Of a stretch of 64,000 nt of DNA, positions 47,001-51,539 are shown one piece after another (position 1 is the first letter of the stretch; every line of letters starts with the position of its first letter). The notes under the pieces are model-generated. The model had not been told where the DNA came from. It saw nothing but the letters and a program-made list of their open reading frames with translations, and did not search any database. A program made the translations under genes and the position numbers. Origin of the DNA: Siphonodentalium dalli (Eukaryota > Mollusca > Scaphopoda > Gadilida > Siphonodentaliidae). Location of the stretch: contig CP136067.1 of assembly GCA_032622095.1 (NCBI GenBank), forward strand, positions 122,423,030 through 122,487,029. The letters run 5' to 3'.

Positions 47001-48228
47001 TCGCGAAATTTCAGGAAACTCCAGTCATGGAAGGGTTAACCCTTTGAGTGCCAGGTCCGATTTTTGTATCAACCCATATACCCTGTGCCAATGCATTCTC
47101 TTATATATGCGAGTCGACCATAGGTCGCCTCGCATATATAAGAGAATGCATTGGCCTAACATTTTTTTTTTTTTTTTTTTTTTTTTTACAATTTTTTACA
47201 ATTTTAATAATTTATTCTTATATTCTTTAACAGACTTATTTTGTAGGTTTAGGGCCGATGAGATCGGCCCCTGGCACTCAAAGGGTTAAATATGTATCAG
47301 GAAACTCCAGTCATGGAAGGGTTAAATATGTATTTGTTTCAATGAAAACTCACTCAAGCACATCCTTGGTTATCAGAAATTATCAATATTATACAGTAAT
47401 GCCCTAAATAATCGACTCCATAACACATCAGAATTATGGGTAATTTTTCAGGATTTAGTCGGAAATATGACTTGTAGCCATTCATCAAAAAGCTCTCAGT
47501 GAGAGCTTTCCAATGAATGGCAAGAAGCCATATTTCTGACTATATCCTCAAAAATAACCCATAATTCTGCTGTGGTTAAGGAGTTGATTATTTAGGGTAT
47601 TACGGTATTTGATGTATAGTGTTTTCTCATATGATGGTTTGGGTATTTTCGTTGGTTTCTAGGAGTCGTATAACTAATGGCCTAAATACTGTGCTCTGTA
47701 ATATGCTATCTAACCATCAGCAGGCAAATGGCAGAGTTTAGTGTGCCTGTCATTTGCAGAATGAGGTCCCCAGAGGGTGAATTTAGTGACTTGCTATCCC
47801 ACACAGTGGTCTAGCATCACCAAATTAACCCTCTTGGGACCTCATTCTGCATGGCCTCATCTGCGATAGGATTCCCAAACGGTGAATATTGTGATTATGG
47901 CTTGTTGCCATTCATCGGAAACTCTCCGATTAATGGCAACATGCCATATTTCCAACTAAATCCTGAAAAGTTACCCATAATTCTGCTGTGGTTAAAGAGT
48001 CGATTATTTAGGGCATTACTGTATCTATTATGTGTAAATTCTCAATTAATTTAATATATATATTTGAATATAGGACTTGATATTGGGGGGATTCACTTTC
48101 CTGAGGAGTCTATAATAGGCCTTACAAAGTTAGAGTATTTTATGAATAGAAATTACGGATGCTGATACCTGTTTGCTTCGACGTCTCAGCGTTTGCTTCC
48201 ACAGTATAGATTTTTTTCTTCTTGGCAT
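19009..48228 (-). CDS. USP44/USP49-like: Ubiquitin-specific protease, USP44/USP49 type (whole gene, 12 exons)
   Basis: A cysteine protease of the C19 (USP) family that would remove ubiquitin from substrates, with nuclear chromatin as the inferred site. The spliced reading frame joins exons at 48228-48169, 46033-45743, 39823-39192, 37873-37759, 36590-36469, 35884-35735, 35113-35005, 33987-33861, 30435-30367, 24228-24126, 21774-21587 and 20012-19009. All introns are GT-AG, phases match at every junction, and the total of 2970 nt encodes 989 aa. Family evidence: GNTCYINS, HDAHEFL, VTCLSC, YCEKC, LRLHLKRFR, SGHYTAYCFN, WVHCNDSKV and KAQAYILVYV, the last three closest to USP44/49. Lys/Ser/Thr-rich tails flank the catalytic core. 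The family's N-terminal zf-UBP finger was not found. The first two exons are less certain than the other ten. Confidence 0.85.
20420..21480. repeat. Tandem ~170 bp repeat block filling USP intron 11
   Basis: About five units with the order 'AAAATCCAAGATGGC', a CAGCCATGTT segment, 'CTCCCATCTAGAGGTCACC', 'GATCGGATGAGGGATG', 'CCTGTAGGGTG'. It closes with GACGGATGCAAGATGGAC and AACTTTACAAAGTAAAGTTG. Related pieces occur near 4500, 5390 and 50550. Confidence 0.7.
21587..21774 (-). CDS. USP44/USP49-like: USP exon 11: catalytic histidine box
   Basis: Entered through TCTCACAG in phase 2 and left at GCAG|GTATTT in phase 1. It begins RWSGRARREKIGTHVAF, the strand that follows the LRLHLKRF motif in USP44/49. 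It then encodes VVRHHGRSFTSGHYTAYCFN, in which the His of SGHYTAY is the catalytic base. An in-frame run past the donor is intronic. Confidence 0.92.
21986..22367. mobile_element. TTAA element, CCCTTTACCCAAC-end family
   Basis: TTAA at both sides; ends CCCTTTACCCAACAAACCGG and GTTGGGTAAAGGG. Two shared hairpin modules (TTATATATGCGAGTCGACC type) flank an AT-rich spacer with TTCTTACATTCTTTAACA. It lies in USP intron 10. Confidence 0.85.
22374..22905. mobile_element. CCCTTTCATG-family fragments
   Basis: 22374-22675 carries a hairpin pair and a right end (CAATCATGAAATGG-TTAA). 22820-22905 repeats a right-end fragment (CGCATATATAAGAGAATGC to CCAGTCATGAA). The first begins exactly at the right TTAA of the preceding element. 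Confidence 0.5.
22906..23705. other. USP intron 10, unique AT-rich sequence
   Basis: No exon, repeat family or RNA gene could be supported. A short phrase of diverging ACTTA-type words near 23380-23460 is simple sequence. Confidence 0.3.
23710..24102. mobile_element. TTAA element, CCCTTTACCCAAC-end family, inverted
   Basis: The same family as 21986-22367, in opposite orientation, with TTAA at 23706-23709 and 24103-24106. It ends only 24 bp from the donor side of USP exon 10 (24126). The two copies form a ~1.3 kb-spaced inverted pair inside one intron. Confidence 0.85.
24126..24228 (-). CDS. USP44/USP49-like: USP exon 10: LRLHLKRF motif
   Basis: A strong pyrimidine tract and TTCCAG precede 24228. 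Enters in phase 1 and leaves in phase 2 at TTCAG|GTTTGT. It encodes GKEQSPSERTYTAATKQ then HILRLHLKRFR, the conserved USP strand preceding the His-box exon. The segment after the zinc site is shorter and unlike vertebrate USP44 until the ATKQF motif. Confidence 0.92.
24308..24765. repeat. Weak inverted-repeat unit in USP intron 9
   Basis: GGTTACACTGGTGTAAAT near 24308 recurs inverted near 24746 as ATTTACACCAGTGTAACC. The piece between includes a TTAACCCTTTGTAGTGAAG motif at 24494 resembling other TTAA-family ends, but no partner end was found. Confidence 0.35.
25060..26340. repeat. Tandem repeat blocks with GGAC-type tails
   Basis: Diverged ~150-190 bp units carry ATTTGAACAAATCTGAAT, a 'GAGTCACC(T/A)AGG' segment and 'ACCAAATATGAACCCATTCAG'. 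One block ends near 25790 (GATGGACGGACAGACAG then CTTCGTCTCAGGTGAGCT) and a second near 26330. A related block lies at 28770-29170. Confidence 0.6.
26405..27329. mobile_element. hAT-type element, 925 bp, exact 8 bp duplication
   Basis: Ends TAGGGCTTCACGGTAT and its inverse (ATACCGTGAAGCCCTA). CAGCCAAG lies immediately outside both ends (26397-26404 and 27330-27337). Subterminal CGCGATATGACTAAATA occurs at both ends; it is in the same orientation in each, so that inner part is not inverted. No transposase motif is visible, so it is non-autonomous. Confidence 0.85.
27338..27753. mobile_element. AAGCCTG-family MITE, diverged
   Basis: Both hairpins and the central spacer are recognisable (GGTGGCGTATGACAGTATG replaces the usual phrase). 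The left end is eroded to GTGAATTTAGTGTGTCTG. It directly abuts the hAT element's right target duplication. Confidence 0.65.
27754..28259. other. USP intron 9, AT-rich, no feature
   Basis: Unique sequence followed by a strongly A/T-only stretch (about 28155-28250). No exon or RNA gene is seen. Confidence 0.3.
28260..28738. mobile_element. TTAA element, AGGTACTCAATC-end family
   Basis: TTAA at 28256-28259 and 28739-28742; ends AGGTACTCAATCCGAT and GGATTGAGTACCT. The inner arms extend the inverted repeat (TGGCTTCGGGGGTC / CCCCCAAAGCCAAAG), giving a partly palindromic 479 bp element. Confidence 0.75.
28770..29170. repeat. Tandem repeat block with GGAC tail
   Basis: Two or three ATTTGAACAAATCTGAA units like those at 25.1-25.8 kb, closing with GGACGGACGGATGGACGGAC and CTTCGTCTCAGGTGAGCT. 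Confidence 0.65.
29238..29687. mobile_element. AGGTACTCAATC-family element, left end eroded
   Basis: The right end GGACTGAGTACCT-TTAA is good. The left end reads TTAA-AGATGCATTATCC instead of the consensus, a variant also seen at the right end of the copy at 34604 and near 40930, so it may be an alternative terminus. Confidence 0.65.
29757..29825 (-). pseudogene. Fossil duplicate of the USP zinc-binding exon 9
   Basis: Strongly similar to exon 9 (30435-30367) through its 3' half: the minus strand encodes VVEELDGN then HYCEKCNG, and keeps a good donor (AATG|GTGAGC). The 5' half has decayed. The codon aligned with exon 9's Met is TGA, and the acceptor CCCCGCAG is replaced by sequence with no usable AG and no pyrimidine tract. 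It lies ~540 bp downstream of the functional exon in the same intron, so it is best read as a dead tandem exon duplication. Confidence 0.75.
30155..30308. mobile_element. CAGTAATGCCC-family MITE, shortened centre
   Basis: Both TA-flanked ends are intact, but the central GGAAAGCTCTC hairpin is deleted; the arms meet at GGCTAAATATGACTAAATCC. It lies 59 bp beyond the donor of USP exon 9. Confidence 0.8.
30367..30435 (-). CDS. USP44/USP49-like: USP exon 9: second zinc-binding Cys pair
   Basis: The acceptor CCCCGCAG and donor AATG|GTGAGT enclose 69 nt, phase 1 to phase 1. It encodes DMLKKFTAVEKLDGNIYYCEKCN, equivalent to the [23 protein letters not shown] segment of USP44. The CEKC pair, with VTCLSC of exon 8, would hold the structural zinc of the USP fingers. 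Confidence 0.9.
30593..31106. mobile_element. ~510 bp TIR element in USP intron 8
   Basis: The left arm GATCATGCCATGAATCTCTA and its inverse near 31085-31104 continue inward through CCAGTACAAAACC and AACCTTATAAAG. The arm also resembles 7285-7360. An 89-codon frame inside has no recognisable motif. Confidence 0.65.
31200..31406. mobile_element. CAGTAATGCCC-family MITE
   Basis: A ~207 bp palindrome with both ends and TA flanks; the right end carries a small insertion (GGGCATGCATTACTG). Confidence 0.8.
31607..32173. mobile_element. Two CTATACTAAA-family fragments
   Basis: 31607-31786 and 32005-32173 are in opposite orientation and share TTTGTTGAACTTATTATCTG and CTCCCACTCAGTTATA phrases. They end AGAAAGG-TTAA and AACAAAGGG-TTAA respectively. 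They may be the two halves of one element split by 31787-32004. Confidence 0.55.
32180..32990. other. USP intron 8, unique sequence
   Basis: A short direct repeat of CACCTTGACCTAGACACGGG occurs near 32203 and 32233. The minus frame at 32826-32602 has no splice support or recognised motif and is not called. Confidence 0.35.
32990..33852. mobile_element. CCCTTTCATG-family element split by a ~630 bp insert
   Basis: The left part (CATTGATTGGAGCTTCC, hairpin 1, half of hairpin 2) stops near 33139. The right part resumes near 33768 with GCGAGACTTGCATATATAAG and ends CCGCCATGAAATGG. The insert contains no recognisable family; its terminal bases were not resolved. Confidence 0.5.
33861..33987 (-). 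CDS. USP44/USP49-like: USP exon 8: first zinc-binding Cys pair
   Basis: A T-rich tract and CTTCAG precede 33987. Phase 0 in, phase 1 out at ACAG|GTACGA. Encodes VTCLSCGSKSTCFEPFTDLS then LEFPEQFQ, a close counterpart of [20 protein letters not shown] in USP44/49. The donor is only 9 bp from the end of a TTAA-family MITE (33852). Confidence 0.92.
34230..34600. repeat. Tandem repeat block with GGAC-type tail
   Basis: Two or three units with GGCCATAACTCTGGTGAAAAT and CCTGTATTTTG phrases, ending GTGAACAGACGGACGCCCC. A TTAA element is inserted immediately after the tail. Confidence 0.6.
34604..34974. mobile_element. AGGTACTCAATC-family element
   Basis: TTAA-AGGTACTCAATCTGATC at the left; the right side ends with the variant CGCATTATGCATCT-TTAA. 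Contains CCAAAGAAATAGTAATTTAG and the Leu/Asn-rich shadow frames typical of the family. Confidence 0.7.
35005..35113 (-). CDS. USP44/USP49-like: USP exon 7: helix after the QDAHEF box
   Basis: The acceptor TTTTTCAG and donor GTGAG|GTCAGT enclose 109 nt, phase 2 to phase 0. Encodes CDLLDKAEREIS then LLEKLFQGEFLSE, equivalent to ELLDKIQRELE and IFHGQLLSQ of USP44. Confidence 0.9.
35336..35679. mobile_element. TTAA element with triplicated hairpin, in USP intron 6
   Basis: TTAA-CCCTTCCATGACTGGAGC to CATCATGAAAGGC-TTAA. Between are three hairpin-module segments separated by two copies of CTAACA(C/A)TATTTACCTTGACC, one more than usual, so an internal unit was duplicated. It occupies over half of the 621 bp intron. 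Confidence 0.75.
35735..35884 (-). CDS. USP44/USP49-like: USP exon 6: HDAHEF box
   Basis: TTTTATAG|GTCATT to CTCTG|GTATGT, 150 nt, phase 2 to phase 2. Encodes KSLCEALQRLFGVLWSGSK, then SPRALVKAAGKRIP and HTQHDAHEFL. It corresponds to the KSLCHELHTLFQVMWSGKW ... QQDAQEFL region of USP44/49; the substrate-binding QQDA Gln is His here (QHDAHEF). Confidence 0.9.
35885..36468. other. USP intron 5
   Basis: 584 bp of AT-rich sequence without a recognisable repeat or exon; one of the few introns free of the window's transposon families. Confidence 0.4.
36469..36590 (-). CDS. USP44/USP49-like: USP exon 5: Gly/Ser-rich linker
   Basis: CTCTTGCAG precedes 36590; donor GAAAA|GTAAGT. 122 nt, phase 0 to phase 2. 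Encodes NLIKQGSTLMNKTGG, LNGGGSPSKS and WKDSPTKGSAEE: a hydrophilic insertion between the Cys-box and QDAHEF segments, where USP44 also carries a variable linker. Identity rests on splice sites and phase rather than motif. Confidence 0.8.
37070..37400. repeat. Tandem repeat block with GGAC-type tail, in USP intron 4
   Basis: Two units share 'GAACATCCA(A/G)ACCAAATTTCAT' and 'GATATTTGC(T/C)(G/C)AGAC'. It ends GACGGATGGACGAATG and CCAGATGTCCGGACTGACAG. Confidence 0.55.
37443..37716. mobile_element. TTAA element, CCCTTTCATG-end family, full length
   Basis: TTAA-CCCTTTCATGACGGGAGC to CTCCAGTCATGGAAGGG-TTAA, 274 bp, with both hairpin modules. It is the cleanest copy of this family in the window, 42 bp from the donor of USP exon 4. 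Confidence 0.85.
37759..37873 (-). CDS. USP44/USP49-like: USP exon 4: after the catalytic Cys helix
   Basis: CTATTTTTAG precedes 37873; donor TTTGAG|GTGAGT. 115 nt, phase 2 to phase 0. Encodes SHVEEFRDFFLCLSFPDLDG and NEERSLQVFE; the start continues the catalytic helix LQILSHVEEFRDFFL, matching LQVLSHLLIFRECFL in USP44. Confidence 0.9.
37939..38135. mobile_element. TTAA element, CTATACTAAA-end family
   Basis: TTAA-CCCTTTCTATACTAAATGG at 37935 and TATTTAGTATAGAAAG at 38120-38135 (right TTAA decayed). A poly-G run lies at 37999-38015. Confidence 0.7.
38236..38682. mobile_element. AAGCCTG-family MITE, full length, exact 9 bp duplication
   Basis: ATTTCCAAA occurs immediately on both sides (38227-38235, 38683-38691). 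Ends CAAGCCTGCAAATAG and CTATTTGCAGGCTT. Two hairpins and the full spacer are present. Confidence 0.85.
38771..38867 (-). ncRNA. tRNA-like sequence, degenerate
   Basis: On the minus strand an A-box-like CAGTGGTCGTGCGG and a B-box GTTCGAATCC are correctly ordered ~60 nt apart, with GGGG and CCCC at the outer ends. The TpsiC stem does not pair, and the anticodon arm (GACT/AGTC with a 4-base loop) is irregular. It is more likely a tRNA pseudogene or the head of a tRNA-derived SINE than a working tRNA. Confidence 0.35.
39192..39823 (-). CDS. USP44/USP49-like: USP exon 3: Lys/Thr-rich arm and catalytic cysteine box
   Basis: ATTTTCAG precedes an ATG at 39823; donor CTCAG|GTAATA in phase 2. The first ~180 residues are basic low complexity: imperfect ~22-residue repeats of SGSNDKKTTAATNAETD type, then K/S/P/V-rich repeats. 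An NLS-like SRKKRKRYP follows, then GLRNLGNTCYINSILQIL, whose Cys is the predicted nucleophile. The opposite-strand 200-codon frame is a shadow. The initial ATG could also serve as an alternative start. Confidence 0.9.
39957..40356. mobile_element. TTAA element, CCCTTTACCCAAC-end family
   Basis: CCCTTTACCCAACAAACCGG to CTGTTGGGTAAAGGG-TTAA; the left flank is TTAG. Both hairpin modules and the TTCTTACATTTTTTAACA spacer are present. Third copy inside the USP gene, ~134 bp upstream of exon 3. Confidence 0.85.
40440..41110. mobile_element. 18.1 kb-type repeat with nested AGGTACTCAATC element
   Basis: 40440-40536 and 40938-41110 together match 18140-18600 (TTGTGTTGGGTTATT, GAGATAAACATGGGT, then a palindrome of GATCTCAAATGAG and CTCATTAGAGATCC). 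The middle, 40537-40937, is an AGGTACTCAATC-family copy with worn ends. Confidence 0.55.
41111..42240. other. USP intron 2, no feature seen
   Basis: AT-rich unique sequence. One short direct repeat (GAGAATCAAAACCCTTTTTT near 41992 and 42020) is present. Frames near 41150-41390 overlap on both strands and lack motifs or splice context. Confidence 0.35.
42250..42411. mobile_element. CTATACTAAA-family element, right part
   Basis: ACTCATTATCTGAATAGTTCC to TATAGAAAGGG-TTAA; the left terminus is missing. Confidence 0.55.
42516..42683. repeat. 28 bp tandem repeat, six copies, made of a transposon end
   Basis: The unit is CAGTCCCAAC followed by CAAGCCTGTATTTAGTGT (two adjacent parts, 28 bp). Copies start at 42516, 42544, 42572, 42600, 42628 (one substitution) and 42656. 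The last runs straight into an AAGCCTG-family MITE whose terminus it duplicates. Confidence 0.9.
42666..43713. mobile_element. AAGCCTG-family MITE interrupted by other DNA
   Basis: The left hairpin (to about 42790) and the spacer plus right hairpin (about 43405-43713) belong to one element. The left flank reads GTCCCAACC and the right flank GTCACAACC, an 8-of-9 match for a target duplication. The interruption holds the TTAA element 42950-43224 and unique sequence. Confidence 0.65.
42950..43224. mobile_element. TTAA element, CAGTGCCAGG-end family, short form
   Basis: TTAA-CCCTTTCAGTGCCAGGGG to CGGACCTGGCACTCAAAGGG-TTAA. It contains one shared hairpin module (TTATATATGCGAGTCGACC). Confidence 0.8.
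43842..45240. mobile_element. TTAA element, AGGCCCACATAATTTTCGA ends, carrying a hAT insert
   Basis: TTAA-AGGCCCACATAATTTTCG at the left and TTCGAAAATTAAGTGGAGCT-TTAA at the right. The inner left portion (ATGATTAAAATGCTATAATT, AAGAATGCAACAGAATTC) is matched by the related copy at 63028-63489. The hAT element 44254-45154 sits inside it. Confidence 0.65.
44254..45154. mobile_element. hAT-type element, 901 bp, exact 8 bp duplication
   Basis: Ends TAGGGTTGAAACGATTAATC and GATTAGTGAATTT...-type inverse closing CGTTTCAACACTA. TTGGAGTT lies on both sides (44246-44253 and 45155-45162). Subterminal CGACTAGTCGA palindromes occur near both ends. No transposase frame is seen. Confidence 0.85.
45341..45731. 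mobile_element. CCCTTTCATG-family element carrying a nested MITE, abutting a splice donor
   Basis: Left truncated (begins GGGAGCCTCGCATATATAAG). It contains two hairpin modules and ends CTTCCATCATGAAAGAG with TTAA at 45732-45735. That TTAA lies at +8 to +11 of the intron following USP exon 2. Confidence 0.7.
45457..45665. mobile_element. CAGTAATGCCC-family MITE nested in a hairpin module
   Basis: CAGTAATGCCCTAAATAATT to ATTACTTAGGGCTTTACT. It interrupts the TATATAAGAGAATGC arm of the host element at a TA, so removing it restores the host palindrome. Confidence 0.8.
45743..46033 (-). CDS. USP44/USP49-like: USP exon 2: 17-residue repeats
   Basis: TTTTTTGTTCCAG precedes the ATG at 46033; donor CCTGAG|GTAATT; 97 codons in phase 0 at both ends. 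It starts MPRKKTWKKSLAQKEVKRKQ, very basic, then four copies of SSPQEVNSS(E/D)LIASPEV-type repeats (51 bp units), with six extra residues (IIKETV) before the last. The function of the repeats is unknown. Membership of the USP gene is inferred from strand, matching phase and splice sites, not homology. Confidence 0.6.
46092..46205. repeat. Inverted repeat just upstream of USP exon 2
   Basis: GTGTACAGTATGTGTTTTCT near 46093 is mirrored by AGAAAACACATACTGTACAC near 46180; the inner arms pair ATCCAGGTTATGG loosely with ACAACCTGGAC. A small foldback element. Confidence 0.65.
46779..47035. mobile_element. TTAA element, CCCTTTCATG-end family
   Basis: TTAA-CCCTTTCATGATGGGAGC to CTCCAGTCATGGAAGGG-TTAA, both hairpin modules. 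Its right TTAA (47036-47039) is also the left TTAA of the next element. Confidence 0.8.
47040..47285. mobile_element. TTAA element, CAGTGCCAGG-end family, short form
   Basis: CCCTTTGAGTGCCAGGTCCG to CCCCTGGCACTCAAAGGG-TTAA; one hairpin module then a ~28 bp poly-T run. After its right TTAA a 30 bp copy of the neighbour's right end (CAGGAAACTCCAGTCATGG) appears again, ending in another TTAA near 47318. Confidence 0.8.
47394..47605. mobile_element. CAGTAATGCCC-family MITE
   Basis: Full palindrome with several mismatches between arms; TA flanks. Confidence 0.8.
47730..48021. mobile_element. AAGCCTG-family fragment joined to a CAGTAATGCCC half-MITE
   Basis: Left hairpin GAATGAGGTCCCCAGAGGG ... 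GGGACCTCATTCTGC, then family spacer to about 47894. The sequence then switches to the palindrome family from GATTATGGCTTGTTGCC to GGGCATTACTG-TA. Confidence 0.65.
48169..48228 (-). CDS. USP44/USP49-like: USP exon 1 candidate: start codon exon
   Basis: ATG at 48228 follows an in-frame TAG 18 nt upstream. It encodes MPRRKKSILWKQTLRRRSKQ and stops at AACAG|GTATCA in phase 0, which joins in frame to exon 2 (also opening MPRKK). The 20 residues are strongly basic. Support is limited to frame, donor and the MPR(R/K)K resemblance. A possible acceptor (GACATAG) just before it would allow an upstream non-coding exon. Confidence 0.5.
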
Positions 48229-48229
48229 G

Positions 48230-48900
48230 TCACAGGAAACAATCTATGTCAATATAACTGTCAAAGGAGAGAAGTTCAAATTTATGTACAAATATGATGG
48301 TCTGGTATACCTTCCATTTTTAAGTTTTTAACATCAGGACAGATTATAGGGCTGTACTTGTAACGCTAAGTTTTCTCATGATATGATATGTATCACGATT
48401 CAGTGCCCACGATACGAAATGTGACACAGTGAGTGTTATGGAAATGTATTAATTATTCATGTATTATTGTGGGATTTCTCAATTAAAGTTGAACTCAATG
48501 AATTCTATCCATATTTAGATTAGACTTAGGAAAAATGATGTGTTTCTGCTAATGGGACCTTGTCAGGTTAGAGTAGATAGGTAGGGAAATAACTTTCTTA
48601 TTTTCAATTTATTTTTCCGAATTTCTGAATATGAGACAGTTGTCACTTGAATAGTCATCATTTATTTTACGTGTTTTTTTTTTGTTCGTCTGGGTTATCA
48701 TTCTACCGTACTAATCAGTAGCCATGTGAATTAAATACAGTGCATCTGATTAGTTTATAATACATATGGTAAATCCAGTGCATCCAATCAGGTAAATTTA
48801 AATAAGCAGATACATATGAACATATACATGTAGATTTGACAATTTTGTGAAACCCAACTTTGGGCCAGATCAAATAATCCAAACTTGAGTTATCAGTCGG
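48230..48900. other. Upstream of USP exon 1, no feature
   Basis: AT-rich unique sequence; no promoter motif stands out and no repeat family is recognised. Confidence 0.3.
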
Positions 48901-49110
48901 AAACCAAATTGTTATGAAATATGGCAAATTCTAAGTCGTATAAGGGCCATAACTCATGTAAAAATAATAGGATGGAAGCCTTATTTGAACTTGGATTGTT
49001 ACTAGTAGCTGGGAAGCAAATATACCAATTTTCGTTCAGATTTATCGGTCAGAAGCCAAAAATGTCAACAGGCGGACGGACGGAAGGACAGACATCCAGA
49101 CATACCCCAG
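48900..49110. repeat. Single tandem-block unit with GGAC tail
   Basis: GGGCCATAACTCATGTAAAAA, CGTTCAGATTTATCGGTCAG, then GGCGGACGGACGGAAGGAC: the same order as at 3.4-4.3 and 34.2-34.6 kb. Confidence 0.6.
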
Positions 49111-49286
49111 CAGTTACATTTGTGCTGAGATCTACTTGCTGGAGACAATCCCTTGTAGGTTGAAGCATCCCTGTCCAGGAAGTAGTGGGATGCAGGCCAA
49201 ATTTATTGGGGGATACGAGATATTAAAAGTCAATAAATATAGAGATCTTTGTTGAAATATGGTTATCAGTTTAATATGCAGTCTCT

Positions 49287-49778
49287 TTGAAAATCCGACG
49301 AAAATTCTGTATCGGATGTATGTCTCTATATGTGTCCATAATAATTCAATTCTATGATGATGCAGCATTCCCAACATGACATAATAAACTGTTTTAAATA
49401 TGGAGTGCATTCCTGGCATAGTAAATGTTTGCGAAAATCGTAGTATTTAGAAATAGTTATAAATACAACTAGATGCGAAAGAATAATCAGTCCTGAATAT
49501 CGTTGACTCATAAAAAACTTGAAGATGATGTCTCCTATATTGTGATGAGTAAAATGAATTATGGATATATTGCCTGTATTCAGTTTTCTAACAATAGTCG
49601 AGTTTGACAATGCATGGGAAACTTGTCAACATGTCATTGACCTCTGATCTCTGACGTGATCGGCTATGCCATAAATCAATGAAATTGCGCAAAGTCTGCA
49701 CAACTCTCCAATGAAATGGAGGGAATCCCTTCAATACAGAACCTAATTTTAATAGAGAGTTCTAGGATTTTCGTCAGC
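49287..49778. mobile_element. ~490 bp TIR element, CCGACGAAAATCC-type ends, inverted copy
   Basis: TCCGACGAAAATTCTGTATC at the left and GGATTTTCGTCAGC at the right. The interior is the reverse of 14338-14826 (GTTATAAATACAACTAG, CCTCCATTTCATTGGAGAG-type phrases inverted). Confidence 0.65.
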
Positions 49779-49823
49779 TTTTCAAAAATACTGCTTAATA
49801 TGCATCAATTTTAATTTCAGTTT

Positions 49824-50255
49824 GCGGGCCTGAAAATATGGTGCCAGTCATTTGCAGAATGAGGTCTCCAGAGGGTGAATTTAGTGAAGGACTGAAGGTT
49901 CCCCGCACAGCAGGATAGCGTCACTAAATTTATCCTCTGTGGACCTCATTCTGCATGGCCACATCTGCTACGGGAGACCTAGACACAGATTTAAATTCCC
50001 ATGCAGATGGTAATGGGCACCTCAATTATGGATTATGTCATCTGCCAAATGGGAGATACATGTATAGAGAAACTGAACTCAAAAAGAAACTTTCTAAAGA
50101 ACAAATTCCGAAGAAAACTAAATTACTTGTCAATTTGATAATAAAGATACTTTCCAGAGAAGATGAAGCCTAAGCAGAATGAGGTCCCCAGACAGTAAAT
50201 TTAGTGATTCTAGCCCGCTCGAGACCTCATTCTGCAATTTTCCGGCACCATATCT
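49824..50255. mobile_element. AAGCCTG-family MITE, divergent
   Basis: Two hairpins and spacer present, with ends altered to CGGGCCTGAAAATATGGTGC and its loose inverse GGCACCATATCTTGATACC. Confidence 0.6.
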
Positions 50256-50509
50256 TGATACCTGTCAGTTTGGGCATCTGAGTGAAAACTGTTCACGCAA
50301 ACTTCTTATGTGGTATTGCCATATATACATTAGTGCACCCCACGTGTCGACGTCTGATAATTGATCCAAATATTGTCACATGGTATTTAGTAAAGCACCT
50401 TAGGTCGAAAATTGTGACTTCACCACCCGCTGGAGTAGAACAAGTTGGGACTGATTTATTTCTAATCAACGTCACATTGGGCATCTGAAAATGGCACTAA
50501 ACAACAAAT

Positions 50510-50690
50510 CTATTTTTAGGGGAATTTTTGGTCGAAAATGTGGTTGAAAATACCCCAAGGATACATATGAAGTTTGGTGACAATTGGATGAGAGAACAAG
50601 ATGTGGCCTGTAGGGTGTGCCAATGGAAATTGTTGACGGACACACACACAAACACACAGAAACTTCGTCAAGTTGAGCTAATAAATGATA
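50510..50690. repeat. Tandem-block fragment (20.4 kb type)
   Basis: AAGTTTGGTGACAATTGGATG, GTGGCCTGTAGGGTGTGCC, then CACACACAAACACACAG and CTTCGTCAAGTTGAGCTAA. Confidence 0.55.
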
Positions 50691-50940
50691 ATAGTTAAAC
50701 AATGCAAAGTACATGTTGAAATCTTACCGTATGCTAAGAATGTTTTACATACTCGTATGTGTGTAATCTTCAGCCGGGGCTATCACTGTATGTAAACATG
50801 ATGTCATCTGAAAATATACAGAATAGTACAAATTATATTTCCAAAACATGCGTAGTTGATTTGCATGTATAGATGAACTGGTATGGTATATAAAATTAAA
50901 ATCACCAAACAATCATCTCATGGTTATTGTCAAATGATAC

Positions 50941-51003
50941 CAGCACTAGCTTAACAGAAACAGTACTAGCTTAACAGAAACAGTACTAGCTTAACAGAAA
51001 CTG
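50941..51003. repeat. 20 bp tandem repeat, three copies
   Basis: The unit GTACTAGCTTAACAGAAACA is repeated three times with one early substitution (GCACTAGC). Confidence 0.85.
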
Positions 51004-51091
51004 AAATTTACATGTACATGACATTTATATACCGGTATGTTTATGTAGAGCCAGGGTTTCTGCTAGGGGTTTGGGGAATGGTATCCCTATA

Positions 51092-51538
51092 CAAGCCTGA
51101 GTTTAATGTGCCTGTCATTTGCAGAATGAGGCCCCCATAGGGTGAATTTAGTGACGCTATCCACTATCCAGCATAGTGGGCTAGCATCACTAAATTAACC
51201 CACTGCTTAGGCCGCATCTTCTCTGGAAAGTTTCTTTATTATCACTATAGAATGTTCTTCACATAGATTCTATATATTTTTTAGTTTAGTTTCTCTATAT
51301 CTCCAAATTGGCAGATGACATATTGCATAATCAAGGTTCCCAATGGGTGTACATCACAATATTCACCATTTGGGAACTTTAATCTGAGTCTATGTCTCCC
51401 ATAGCAGATGAGGCCATGCAGAATGAGGTCCCCAATGGTGAATTTAGTGATGCTAGCCAGCTATGCGTGATAGTATCACTAAATTCACCCTCTGGGGACC
51501 TCATTCTGCACATGATAGGTGCTCTAAAATCAGGCTTA
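51092..51538. mobile_element. AAGCCTG-family MITE, full length
   Basis: CAAGCCTGAGTTTAATG to AAAATCAGGCTTA with two hairpins; the flanks share CCTATA on both sides. Confidence 0.75.
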
Positions 51539-51539
51539 C

